Source of the DNA: Maniola hyperantus
Taxonomy: Eukaryota; Arthropoda; Insecta; Lepidoptera; Nymphalidae
DNA length: 64,000 nucleotides
Direction: 5' to 3'
Assembly: GCF_902806685.2 (NCBI RefSeq)
Contig: NC_048543.1
Span: 9,396,106-9,460,105, forward strand
Of this stretch, positions 11,811 through 20,845 are shown piece after piece. The notes under the pieces are model-generated. The model saw nothing but the letters and a program-made list of their open reading frames with translations. It ran no database searches and was not told the DNA's origin. How positions within the stretch are numbered: position 1 is the first letter of the stretch; the number at the start of each line of letters is the position of its first letter. The position numbers and the translations under genes were made by a program.

Positions 11811-12363
11811 TAAACTCATAAGTCATAATCCCTAATTTGGTGTCTAAGCAGCATCGTATCGCTTGGAGGCATGGATGTATACGTAGGGTGGTAAGTAGCT
11901 ACAGCCAAAGTCTCTTACTCTTGAGGTTGAATTCTCTGTGTATGATGGAGATATTTTTTATATACATATTCTCACGGATTCGGATCGGATCAGTACGTAA
12001 TCGCTCTAAAGCATTGCAGTGTGTAACATGCCTTAAATTAGTTTACCTACAGTCCGCATTGGACATAGTGCCGCCAGTTTAATTAAAGGAGTGCGTGTTG
12101 ATTTGTAGTCGCCAATATGAAAAAGTTTACCCGATAATGTGATTTCAAATGGTATTTTAACGCTTCGAATCATAAAAACATTTTTAGTTTTTTCTGTAGA
12201 ATACTACCTAAGAGTTTTTTTTAATAATTGGATTCTTTAAGCCCTTTTAGAAGCATAGAAGTAAAAGAAATAAAGGTAAGTACCTAAGTAGGGGAATAAA
12301 GGTAGGATTTGTGATTCAGGACAAAAAGATTTCGGGACGTAGTTCAAGATTTTTACCTACGTA

Positions 12364-12735
12364 CTAGCTTATGCCCGCGACTTCGTCCGCGTGGACTACA
12401 CAAATTTTAAACCCCTATTTTACACCCTTAGGGTTGATCTTTAACTATGAGATTTTAGTTTAACATAAGTGAGCTTAATAAAATATGTCATACTGCTAAT
12501 TGCAAAAATATAAACTACAAAACTTCTTTATAGACACTTCAAAACTAACAGAGTTTCATACAAACTTCAAACCCCTATTTTACCCTTTATTTAAAAATCC
12601 TTTCTTAGCGGACGCCTACGTTATAATAGCTATCTGCATGCCGAATTTCAGCGTGATCCGTCCAGTAGTTTGAGCTGTGCGTTGATAGATCAGTCAGTCA
12701 GTCAGTCAGTCAGTCAGTCAGTCAGTCACCTTTTG
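12364..12735 (+). repeat. family B repeat, full length
   Basis: Starts tagcttatgcccgcgacttc, gtccgcgtggactacacaaa, then aaacccctattttac, ctttcttagcggacgcctac, ataatagctatctgcatgcc, gttgatagatcagtc and a CAGT repeat. Shares its first 25 bases with family A but then diverges, so the two are subfamilies using a common terminus. Copies: 15101, 15766, 28198, 41370 and 52882. Confidence 0.75.
12691..12728. repeat. (CAGT)n microsatellite
   Basis: About nine units of cagt/gtca at the tail of the family B copy, an expansion of the short cagtcagtcagtc present in other copies. Confidence 0.9.
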
Positions 12736-12740
12736 TTTTA

Positions 12741-12752
12741 TATATATATATG

Positions 12753-12788
<36 letters not shown>
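12741..12788. repeat. (TA)n microsatellite
   Basis: Two TA runs separated by tgcaaat, directly after the CAGT repeat; the last run spans about 30 bases. Confidence 0.9.
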
Positions 12789-12790
<2 letters not shown>

Positions 12791-12980
12791 TTTATACGTA
12801 AAACCTCACCAGCAACTACCCCTTACACCAATATGTTACAAGCAGGTCCTCAAGTAAGCAGGTAAAGTTTTGAAAGCGTGAAACAAGTTAAAATATTATA
12901 CGAGACACGTTTTAGGAGTAGTAATGAAGAAATGATATTAAAACCATTTTTTCTGTTCCTTAAAAAACAATCACATTAAA

Positions 12981-13133
12981 ATACGCGGCCGAAAGTAATG
13001 TACATCGACTTTTAGAATGAGATTTCGGCTTTGTAGAGCGTTGTCTGCGTCACTCATACCTATATGACGTTTTGTCGGTCTCAACGACAGGGACAGTGCT
13101 CTACAAATTTGCTATCTCCTTCTAAAGGTCGAG
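12981..13133. mobile_element. foldback MITE, copy 2
   Basis: Left arm atacgcggccgaaagtaatg then tacatcgacttttagaatga; interior gtagagcgttgtctgcgtca and tatgacgttttgtcggtctc. Right arm ttctaaaggtcgag is truncated compared with copy 1. Confidence 0.65.
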
Positions 13134-13260
13134 AGCTTCGTGCTACCTAGCTAACTAGAGCTACCTAGAGCTTCGTGTTATATTAAACTAGGTAGTTTCA
13201 GTAGGTACCCAGGTATATATTTTTTCATTATGCAGTTTTCCTGTAATTTTAACATAAATG

Positions 13261-13361
13261 ATTATCATAACCCATCGCCGGCCCCTTACTGGTTTCCACG
13301 CGGAATGAGGCCATAGTCCACACTCCACACTGAAAAAGTGCAGATTGGTAGACTCAGATGC
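13261..13361 (-). repeat. SINE S1 fragment (minus)
   Basis: Reads attatcataacccatcgccg then atgaggccatagtccacact, the reverse of the SINE S1 3' part (agtgagccggcgatgggttg). Confidence 0.5.
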
Positions 13362-13859
13362 GACTTCCTCATAATAATATGTAAGTTGTTAGCTGCGGTT
13401 TGTCAGAACATAAATAACGAACCTTCAGCAAACTCTATCCCTATAAAATCTGTCTTTTCAGTCGGTTAAAAACGTTAGCCTAAAAGCGGTAGTAAGCTAA
13501 CACCCTGAAGGGAACGATTTGAACGCGAGCAATACACGGGCTAACCGCAGACCGCGGCACGCGACTATTCCAAGTGCATTGCGACCTCATTTAAGGCTTG
13601 GACACACATGGCAGCGACGCGCGACGGTTACGTGTTTAACATTTTTTTTACTTGCGCTTGACGACAATCATGCTTGCCGAAAAGCAATGATGAAGTATAA
13701 GTTGGGGCACCCTTGCTTAGAAAATACCTATTTAGTCTTGAAGCTAGTTAGTAGTAATTAGTTTTGGCTTGAAAGTACTTAGGTAAGCGTGGTAGGAAAC
13801 ACGGAAGCTGGAATGGCATTTTACACCATAGCGGTTCGTATCACAAACGTTGAGTAAAA

Positions 13860-14031
13860 ACCTCAATAGCTCAACCGGTAAAGGAGTGGACTGAAAACCG
13901 AAAGGTCGACGGTTCTAACCCCGCCCGTTGCACTATTGTCGTACCTACTCCTAGCACAAGCCTGACGCTTAGTTGGAGAGGAAAGGGGAATATTAGTCAT
14001 TTAACATGGCTAATTATTCCTTTAAAAAAAA
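13860..14031 (+). repeat. tRNA-Phe-derived SINE
   Basis: tRNA-like head with A box tagctcaaccgg (13867-13878), anticodon-loop-like gactgaaaaccgaaagg, and B box ggttctaaccc (13911-13921). A non-tRNA body gtcgtacctactcctagcac, ggaaaggggaatattagtca and tail aaaaaaa follow. The ACTGAAAA loop resembles tRNA-Phe (GAA). The acceptor stem does not pair, so it is not a functional tRNA. Recalled as a known lepidopteran SINE type. Confidence 0.7.
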
Positions 14032-14734
14032 CGCTTCGTCGAGAAGAGTGCTAAATTTTATAAAATTAAATACAGTGCGACAAGGCTATCTTGGCGCGTG
14101 GCAAAAATCAGAACTAACGTTGCAGTCAAGTGTCCCCTTTGTTTTTATCTCAATATTCTAAATCTTTGTTCTCCAACAGCGTCCCCCTGTCAATGTCATT
14201 CAAGTGCCAAGAGAACCTTGTCCCACTGTAAATTATTGATTCGATTCGGACAGTTGAAAAAAAAATTAGATAGTTTTTTTTGTTGGTGGGATTGAAAAAA
14301 ATATAGTTAAATTAAAACAATGTCTACGTCTCAGGTCTTCGTACACAAAAGCTTTAAAATAAGACATTAAAACCAAGGTTAAAGATCACATTAGTGTTCC
14401 TATAATTACAAGGTAACAAAGCGACGATAGTCAATTATTGATATTGCCTATTATCGGTGCACTTAAAAACCGTTAGCGAACCCTACAACTTACAAGTGAG
14501 AGCTTGGTTTTGACAGCTCTCATCGCGTGACTAGTCAGCTTAATACGTTTTTTATCCCATACACAATTTCGAGCAAATTGATTGTGTCTATTAACTTGTT
14601 TCTACTAAGTGACAGCCCTGGATACGGCCCTGGGTATTTAAATATATTGTTTAGCTAAAAATGACAATTGAAATAAATAAAAAAATTGTACTTGAATTAC
14701 TGTAATTAAAAGATCTTAAGTATTAGTATGTAAT
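14032..14734. other. intronic stretch, nothing recognised
   Basis: AT-rich, no repeats or coding motifs recognised. A 65-codon frame is not supported. Confidence 0.4.
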
Positions 14735-15002
14735 CCATACTAATGTTATCCATATTGTACCTATTTATTAATTAATATTATAAATGAGCTACCCACACGT
14801 GGTACCTACATATATAGCTTGACAGACGGGCATAGGCTACCTTTTGATTTTGGAGGAAGTCGCGGTCATCATCTATTCGTTGCAGAGATAACTTGCATCC
14901 CGGGCACAGATATGAACTTATTTTTATTTCGGAAAGTCGAAGAGTTCCCACGGGGTTTTTTAAAACCTAAATCCACGAGGGCGAAGTCGCGGGCATCATG
15001 TC
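14735..15002 (-). repeat. family A repeat (minus), diverged
   Basis: Right part reads cggaaagtcgaagagttccc, ttaaaacctaaatccacgag and ggcgaagtcgcgggcatcat. The middle has gcataggctacctttt and the variant block gttgcagagataacttgcat also present at 39470-39640. Confidence 0.6.
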
Positions 15003-15100
15003 ATTATTATCTATTAGATATCAAATGAATTGAACGTACTAGCCTCCTAGGTCTAAGATGTTGGATTTAGTATTAAGAACAACTTATCCCACAATACCGG

Positions 15101-15160
15101 TGAAATAGGGGTTTGAAATTTGTGTAGTCCACGCGGACAAAGTCGCGAGCATAAGCTAGT
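15101..15160 (-). repeat. family B fragment (minus)
   Basis: Only the terminal 60 bases: tgaaataggggtttgaaatt, tgtgtagtccacgcggacaa and agtcgcgagcataagctagt. Confidence 0.7.
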
Positions 15161-15717
15161 TTTACTCATAACAGAACATGAATGAACCGATACCAAGTTA
15201 TTTGGATTTTATTTTGCAGATGTTCACGCCTTTTACTATTAACAATAGATTTTTTCATTATTAACAATAGGTAAGAAAATTGGCTCTATGAAATAACAAT
15301 TAAGTAAGTGTACAAAACTTTTTCACGTTCACAATTTGTTTGGAAATGATTACAATGAAAATTTATAGCTTCACGTATTGTAGGTGGTCAATGACCTGTG
15401 GTTAAGACACGGCCAAGTTGGAAAGTGATATTATGGGAAATACTTACGCCCTAAACTTTGTTTAGAGTTATTTTGAGGCAAGAAGATATTTCACGAGATC
15501 TAAAAGTAAATAAAGTTGAGTTCAAATTTTCCGCTTGATGTTATCTGTACCTACTTATTTGATATTATACTTAAATGGTACATGAAATTAATACTTATTA
15601 TACTTAAGTTGGTATGTGTATGTCTGTCTGTCTCTTACATTTTCACGGTTCTACCCCTGAACTAATCTCCATGATAATTTAGCGCACGCAGAGATAGCGC
15701 GCATCTTGGAGATGGAA

Positions 15718-15752
15718 ATGAAATCGCGGATGAAGTCGCGGGCTTCAGCTAA
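15718..15752 (-). repeat. family A terminal fragment (minus)
   Basis: Reads gaaatcgcggatgaagtcgc then gggcttcagctaat, the reversed first bases of the family. Confidence 0.5.
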
Positions 15753-15765
15753 TACTTAGGTATCT

Positions 15766-15983
15766 AAATATATAAAAGGAAAAGCTGATTGAGTGACTGT
15801 CTGACTGACTGACTGACTCATCTATCAACACACAGCTCAAATTACTGGACGGATCAAGTTGAAATTTGGCATGCAAATATGTTTTATGACGTAGATGTCT
15901 ACTAAGAAAGGATTTTTGAAAATTCAATAAAATAGGGTTTGAAATTTGTCTAGCCTACGCGAACAAAGTCGTGAGCATAAGTT
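15766..15983 (-). repeat. family B repeat (minus), near full length
   Basis: Left end atatataaaaggaaaagctg, a gactgactgactgactca run, atctatcaacacacagctca, ttgaaatttggcatgcaaat, then gggtttgaaatttgtctagc and a right end ending cgtgagcataagtta. Confidence 0.7.
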
Positions 15984-16488
15984 ATAGCTATAGAATATAA
16001 TAATAAGTGTTTAACTATGTTGATACCAATTTATTTTCACAGAACCAACTTAAGAAATAAGACAACTGTCTATGTGAGTTGTTCATGAATTCTTTAACTG
16101 TTTATGGCAAGTTTATCAATTCAAAGGGCCTATCTAGACATGTGTATTCTAAGATTTTTTTCATTGCCGGCTAGTACAAACACGTCAGGTGTATTTACAC
16201 CATTACATAAGATGAAAAGAAAGACATATTTTTCTTGTTAGTACTACATTAGTTTAATTTTATATTTGCTCAAGATAAGCGTAGGCTGGGAACGGAAGTT
16301 GGATGCTAACGCTTGTCAAGTGCTGTAGATAGTGTACTGGGGAATGAAAGATGAAGGAGCATTTAAGGTGATTTATCTTTGCCTCAAAATTTGTAATTTA
16401 CAATAAGAACAAATGCATTTATTAAGGTCAGTACTGAGTAAATCCTATATCCTCTAGATACAGAACCCTATACCCACTTGTAAATAGA

Positions 16489-16594
16489 AAAACCGACCAA
16501 GTGGGAGTCAGACTCGCACACCGAGTGTTCCGTACTACAGTCCTTACAATGCACACTAATTGCAAAGCTTTGCAAAGCTTGCAAAGCTGCTCCG
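16489..16594 (+). repeat. family C head plus short GCAAAGCTT tandem
   Basis: aaaaaccgaccaagtgggag then tcgcacaccgagtgttccgt marks a truncated family C start. At 16560-16590 a 9-10 base unit (tgcaaagctt) is repeated three times before the next repeat begins. Confidence 0.55.
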
Positions 16595-16745
16595 TTGTAG
16601 GGGCGAAACGTGCGTCAAGTGTGTTTTGGGGTTTGTGTGGTGCTGCGTGGTGGTGGTGCGTATTGCTTGCCGAGTGGCTGCTTATCCTGCATGGTTAGCA
16701 GTGGGAGGGCGGGCGGTGCATTTCGCATGCTTCATGTTGCATCAT
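16595..16745 (+). repeat. family F repeat, copy 1 (gtgtggtg-rich)
   Basis: gtaggggcgaaacgtgcgtc, then tttgtgtggtgctgcgtggt and tggtgcgtattgcttgccga. The reverse complement of 55660-55800 matches block by block (aaacgtgcg, gtgtggta, gtggtggtgcgta, attgcta). The two ORFs over it, including GLCGAAWWW-like strings, are repeat translation. Confidence 0.55.
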
Positions 16746-17059
16746 ACAGATTCGATCTGTTTCAGCGGATTACAGCAAATTAAGCTTTTGGTTCATTGAT
16801 TGAGTTGACATAAATAAGGCTTCTACTCACACTAGGAATTTTAGCATAACACTACTTAGGACTTTACTTTACCGAACTTCAAAGTTTGACTAAGATAGTC
16901 GCCACAAAATCGATTCAATAAGCGATTAAATTAAAGAACAGAAATGAGACTTTAATTAAGTAATACACCTTTTTAAATTTCCCTGCGGTGATAGCGATCT
17001 GAAATGGCCCATGTATCAAACTATCAAGATACCTTGTGTGCTTTAGTTAAGTAAACATC

Positions 17060-17674
17060 TCAAAGTCATAGTACTAGTAGGCATATTTAAAAATTCAAAG
17101 TCGACCAATCCAAAATTAAATTTAAAAGAGCCAATCATAACCCGGATGTAGAACACAATAGAATGATTCCCACATGCCTCCGAGAAAACAAAACAAGGTT
17201 CAAACATCGTCTAAACGCTGAAATAACAAACCGATTACGCCACGATCGGTGCTATATCTGGGTTCAAGTAATAAACTTATTGATGTTCTGAAACTTCATA
17301 ACGTTGGTGAGAACTAATCAATCCAATCCGGGCATGCAGGGCTTATGCAGTCGCGGTAAATAGAAAGGAACTGAGTTCTTTTGTTTGTGTTAACAATATC
17401 CACGCCCGCTCGTCGGTTATCACTTGTGCTGAAATGTAAAACAGTTTGGGTATTCTCACTCAGCGATCCAATATTTAATAGTTTTATGATGTATTATCAA
17501 AACAAATCTCAGGGAGTTATTATAAAGTACGTTTCGTCTGCAATTGGAGCGTGATTCAGTCATTTTGATACTTGATAAAATTGTTAATAGGTACTTATAT
17601 TCAGTGTCAAAATATAAACTACCGCCAAAAGTTATAGAGAAGAAGTAATATGCTACGAAGGCTATTTATAGATG
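17060..17674. promoter_or_regulatory. unique intronic block, enhancer candidate
   Basis: Repeat-free, with a mixed composition unlike the AT-rich surroundings at 17150-17460 (ccgattacgccacgatcggt, aatccgggcatgcagggctt). No coding frame. Regulatory role is only inferred from its place in a developmental gene's intron. Confidence 0.25.
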
Positions 17675-17897
17675 TACTAGATGATGCCCGCAACTTCATC
17701 CGCGTGGATTTAGGTATTAAAAATCCTGTGGGCACTCTTTGATTTTTCGGAATCAAAAGTAAGTAGGTCTAGGTACCCTATGTCACTCTCCAGGTCTTTA
17801 AATATACTCATGCATACAATCACGTCGATCCGTTGCTTTGCTCGTGACCGAAAGACAAACAAACATACTTTAGCAATAATTATAATATGGGTAGTGA
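17675..17897 (+). repeat. family A repeat
   Basis: actagatgatgcccgcaact, catccgcgtggatttaggta, cctgtgggcactctttgatt, ccctatgtcactctccaggt and an ending with aaacatactttagcaa. A small gtaagtaggtctaggta insertion lies in the middle. Confidence 0.7.
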
Positions 17898-19134
17898 TAT
17901 GGACAAAATATGACTATGTATATACCTAGCTAAAAGAATTTACCTACTTACGGGATAAAAACTACCTTATAATGTTGACCCTTAGTATCAGCTACAATAA
18001 TAAAATTGTAGCAAATTTCATTTAAATACATTCAGGAGTTTTCGCGTGAGCGCACACATACAGACAGACAAAAATAAAAAAAAATTGTTTCGGGTTCTAT
18101 ATCGATAATAATGTTTCCTTCGATTAAAATTTTCAAAATATATTTAATGTACAGAAATCGTCCAATTACAGTTTTATTATAAGTATAGATTGATAGAAGA
18201 TAGATATAGAAATTTTATAAATAAATAATATTTAAAAATAGTGTGTAAAGTTAACTGAAATGGTACACTAACACTATAACTTTAATTTTATTCAGCAGTC
18301 CTGTTTACTTCTAATCACAACTTAGTTAGTAGAATAATATGTTCTGTACATCAAGATATCTTATCATCAGTTTATAAAAAGCAATGAATAATAGAACTAA
18401 CGGAATTTTTATCAAGGATGAATCATATTTTCTCAGGTAAATTAAAATATATGAGCTGCATAATTTATGTAGAAATTAATTAGCTAATGGTTAAAGCTAT
18501 TGATCTGCAAAGTTACATCTAAACCTCTTGGCACGACAATAAAACCGGTGGAGCTGGCATTTAATAAAATGTATAGACATTATTCATGGCTACTAACTGT
18601 TTTTTCTTTATTCAGTATAAAATAAATGCAATTAACGTATTACACTGCAGCCCTTCGAGCGTTCTATTTATATTTTTTGTGGTTGGTTTAACATTGTCTA
18701 TTAATTGGCGAAGATCAAGCGATAAAAACAATACATCAACAGCTTACAACGGGTAATTTATTTTAAACATTTTACTATGAAAATAATTTTACGCGGACGT
18801 AAATTCTGAATTTGAAGTATCAAGAGCTTTCATTCATAGTTCGTTACAAACAGAAGCGGTCGATACAAAAGGACTTAACGTGTTTTTTCTTCATATTTTA
18901 TTATGAACTTCTGTTTTAAACATCCAGACGTTTGAGTCTGATCAAACAAAAGATTTTCAGATGTACTCAGACTGTAACTATTACGATCTTGATTTATGAA
19001 AAACTTTTGTTTATTTTAAAATTCCCACAAGTATTGAAATCTATACCGATAGATATTCTATAATTCAGAAACCATTCTGTTTCTTTGGTTCTTTTATTAG
19101 CTTATGATTTTGTTAGCTTATGATTTATGAATCA
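17898..19134. other. intronic stretch, nothing recognised
   Basis: AT-rich. A block at 18040-18100 (gagcgcacacatacagacag) resembles LINE/SINE tail sequence; otherwise unique. Confidence 0.35.
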
Positions 19135-19329
19135 ACTAGTTGATGTCCGCGACTTCGTGCACGTGTATTTAGTTTTTAAAATCCCACGAGAACTCTTTGA
19201 TTTTCCGGAATATGTCACTTCCAGGTCTTTAACTACACCCATACAAAAAATCACGTCGATCTGTAGCTCTGTTGGAGCATGATTGAAGGACAAACTAACA
19301 AACAACTACACTTTTGCATTTATAATATT
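19135..19329 (+). repeat. family A repeat, first of a tandem pair
   Basis: aactagttgatgtccgcgac, cgtgcacgtgtatttag, cccacgagaactctttgatt, then ctgtagctctgttggagcat and cacttttgcatttataatat. It joins the next copy with no spacer. Confidence 0.7.
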
Positions 19330-19562
19330 ACTAGCTAATACCCGCGACTTCGTCTGCGTGGAATTAGGTTTTTTAAAATCCCGTGGGAACTCTTTGATTT
19401 TCCGGGATAAAAATAGCCTATGTCACTCTCCAAGTCTTTATCTATACCCATGCAAAAAATCACATCAATCCATGGCACCGATGCGACGTGATTGAATGAC
19501 AAACCAACAAACCAATAAACCAACAAACAAACACACTTTCGCATTTATAATAAGGGTACTGA
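19330..19562 (+). repeat. family A repeat, second of a tandem pair
   Basis: actagctaatacccgcgact, cgtctgcgtggaattaggtt, cccgtgggaactctttgatt, gcctatgtcactctccaagt and actttcgcatttataataag. The copy differs from its neighbour at many sites, so the pair arose by separate insertion at the same end rather than by recent duplication. ORFs of 69-106 codons here are shadows. Confidence 0.75.
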
Positions 19563-19736
19563 TATATACTAGTACTAGAGTATTAGTAATAGAACAAATT
19601 GCTTATATAGCTCCATCACGGATATCGTTTACTCTGATGATCCTGGAAAATAACTTCGTAATTGATTACATACTTATTGCGAAAGTCATAACTGACGGAA
19701 TTGATGATTTCCTTGTATCTTATACAGCTTATTTTA

Positions 19737-20008
19737 GGGTTCTGGATCTCCAGAGAAAAACGGAACCTTTTCGCTGTCTGTCTGTGAATATCCGTCTAGG
19801 GATTCAAAACCTATAGGATATAGGTGCTTCTCGTTGCCAAAAAATCATGAAGTTTGGCAGGTAGCAATGTCGTATAACACAAGTAAAGAGAAAACTAAGA
19901 AAACCGTGAATTTGTGGTTACATAAAAAAAAAAAGAAGAGTTTTATATATTGTACGATGGTACGGAACCTTTCGTTTGCGAGATCAACTCGCATTTAACC
20001 GGGTTTTT
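19737..20008 (-). repeat. family C repeat (minus)
   Basis: Left part aaaacggaaccttttcgctg then tctgtctgtgaatatccgtc; right part gtacggaacctttcgtttgc and aactcgcatttaaccgggtt, the reversed head. Confidence 0.65.
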
Positions 20009-20197
20009 CTTCTAAAAAAATCAATTTAACAAATCATAACGATTATTTTCATGCTAAACGATAACACGTCCGAGACTGTATTCTGTTTCAAATCTTTGGT
20101 CAGTCGGTTTTTGTTAATTTTATTTTCGTATTTCTTATCCAAAATGAAATTTAACATGAGTGTTTATGTAAATTCCTTGTGTTTTATAATTTTAAGG

Positions 20198-20426
20198 GTT
20201 CCGTGCTTCAAAAGGAAAAAAGAACCCTTATTGGATCACTTCGTTGTCGGTCTGTCTATCTGTCTGTCTGTCTGTCCGTCTGTCGTGTCTGTCAAAAATA
20301 TTAGTTCATGAACAAATATTTTTAATTTTCAAAGTAAGATAATACCAAGTGGGGTATGGTATGATATTACCTGTACATTCTAAAACAGATTTTAATTATT
20401 TTTATGCATAGTAAATAAAATAAAAA
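20198..20426 (-). repeat. family C repeat (minus), part interrupted by a SINE
   Basis: Left end agggttccgtgcttcaaaag, CTGT repeat, gttcatgaacaaatattttt, aagtaagataataccaagtg and gggtatggtatgatat. This is the reverse complement of the 4200-4270 part of the first family C copy. The element resumes at 20755 after SINE S1. Confidence 0.7.
20250..20284. repeat. (CTGT)n microsatellite
   Basis: Interrupted ctgt repeat inside the family C tail. Confidence 0.85.
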
Positions 20427-20428
20427 AT

Positions 20429-20750
20429 GCTGTGATAGCCTAGTGGTTAGGACGTCCGCCTCCTAATCGGAGGTCAGAGGTTCGATCCCGGGTACGCACC
20501 TCTAACTTTTCGGAGTTATGTGCGTTTTAAGTAATTAAATATCACTTGTTTTATCGGTGAAGGAAAACATCGTGAGGAAACCTGCATGCCTGAGAGTTAT
20601 CCATAATGTTCTCGAAGGTATGTGAAGTCTGCCAATCCGCACATGGCCAGCGTGGTAGACTAAGGCCAAAACCCTTCTCACTCTAAGAGGAGACCCGTGC
20701 TCTGTAGTGAGCCGGCGATGGGTTGATCATGATGATGATGAAATAAAAAT
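20429..20750 (+). repeat. tRNA-derived SINE S1 (Metulj-like), full length
   Basis: About 320 bp. A box tagcctagtgg (20436-20446) and B box ggttcgatccc (20479-20489), followed by tctaacttttcggagttatg, gaaaacatcgtgaggaaacc, gtgaagtctgccaatccgca, gtagtgagccggcgatgggt and a gatgatgatg tail. Flanked by similar A-rich words (aaataaaaaatg / aaataaaaatatg), a probable target-site duplication. It sits inside a family C element. Partial copies at 13261, 29201, 31409, 33376, 38043 and 63601. Confidence 0.85.
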
Positions 20751-20754
20751 ATGT

Positions 20755-20845
20755 ACTTAATAGTGATAATTTTTTTTTTGATTTATTGTGCAACGGTACG
20801 GAACCCTCGGTGCTCGAGTCTGACTCGCACTTGGCTGGGTTTTAT
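20755..20845 (-). repeat. family C repeat (minus), remaining part
   Basis: gcaacggtacggaaccctcg, gtgctcgagtctgactcgca and cttggctgggttttatatt: the reversed head of the element split by SINE S1. Confidence 0.7.

Noticed and set aside
12691..12728. CRISPR-like short tandem array
   Set aside because: It is a plain CAGT microsatellite at a repeat tail, with no spacers, in a eukaryotic intron.
13860..13930. Functional tRNA-Phe gene
   Set aside because: A and B boxes and a GAA-like anticodon loop are present, but the acceptor stem does not pair and a SINE body follows.
19496..19816. 106-codon + frame
   Set aside because: Starts in the tail of a family A repeat and ends in a family C repeat.
20429..20500. 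Functional tRNA gene at the head of SINE S1
   Set aside because: It is the tRNA-like head of a 320-bp repeat with further partial copies in the window.
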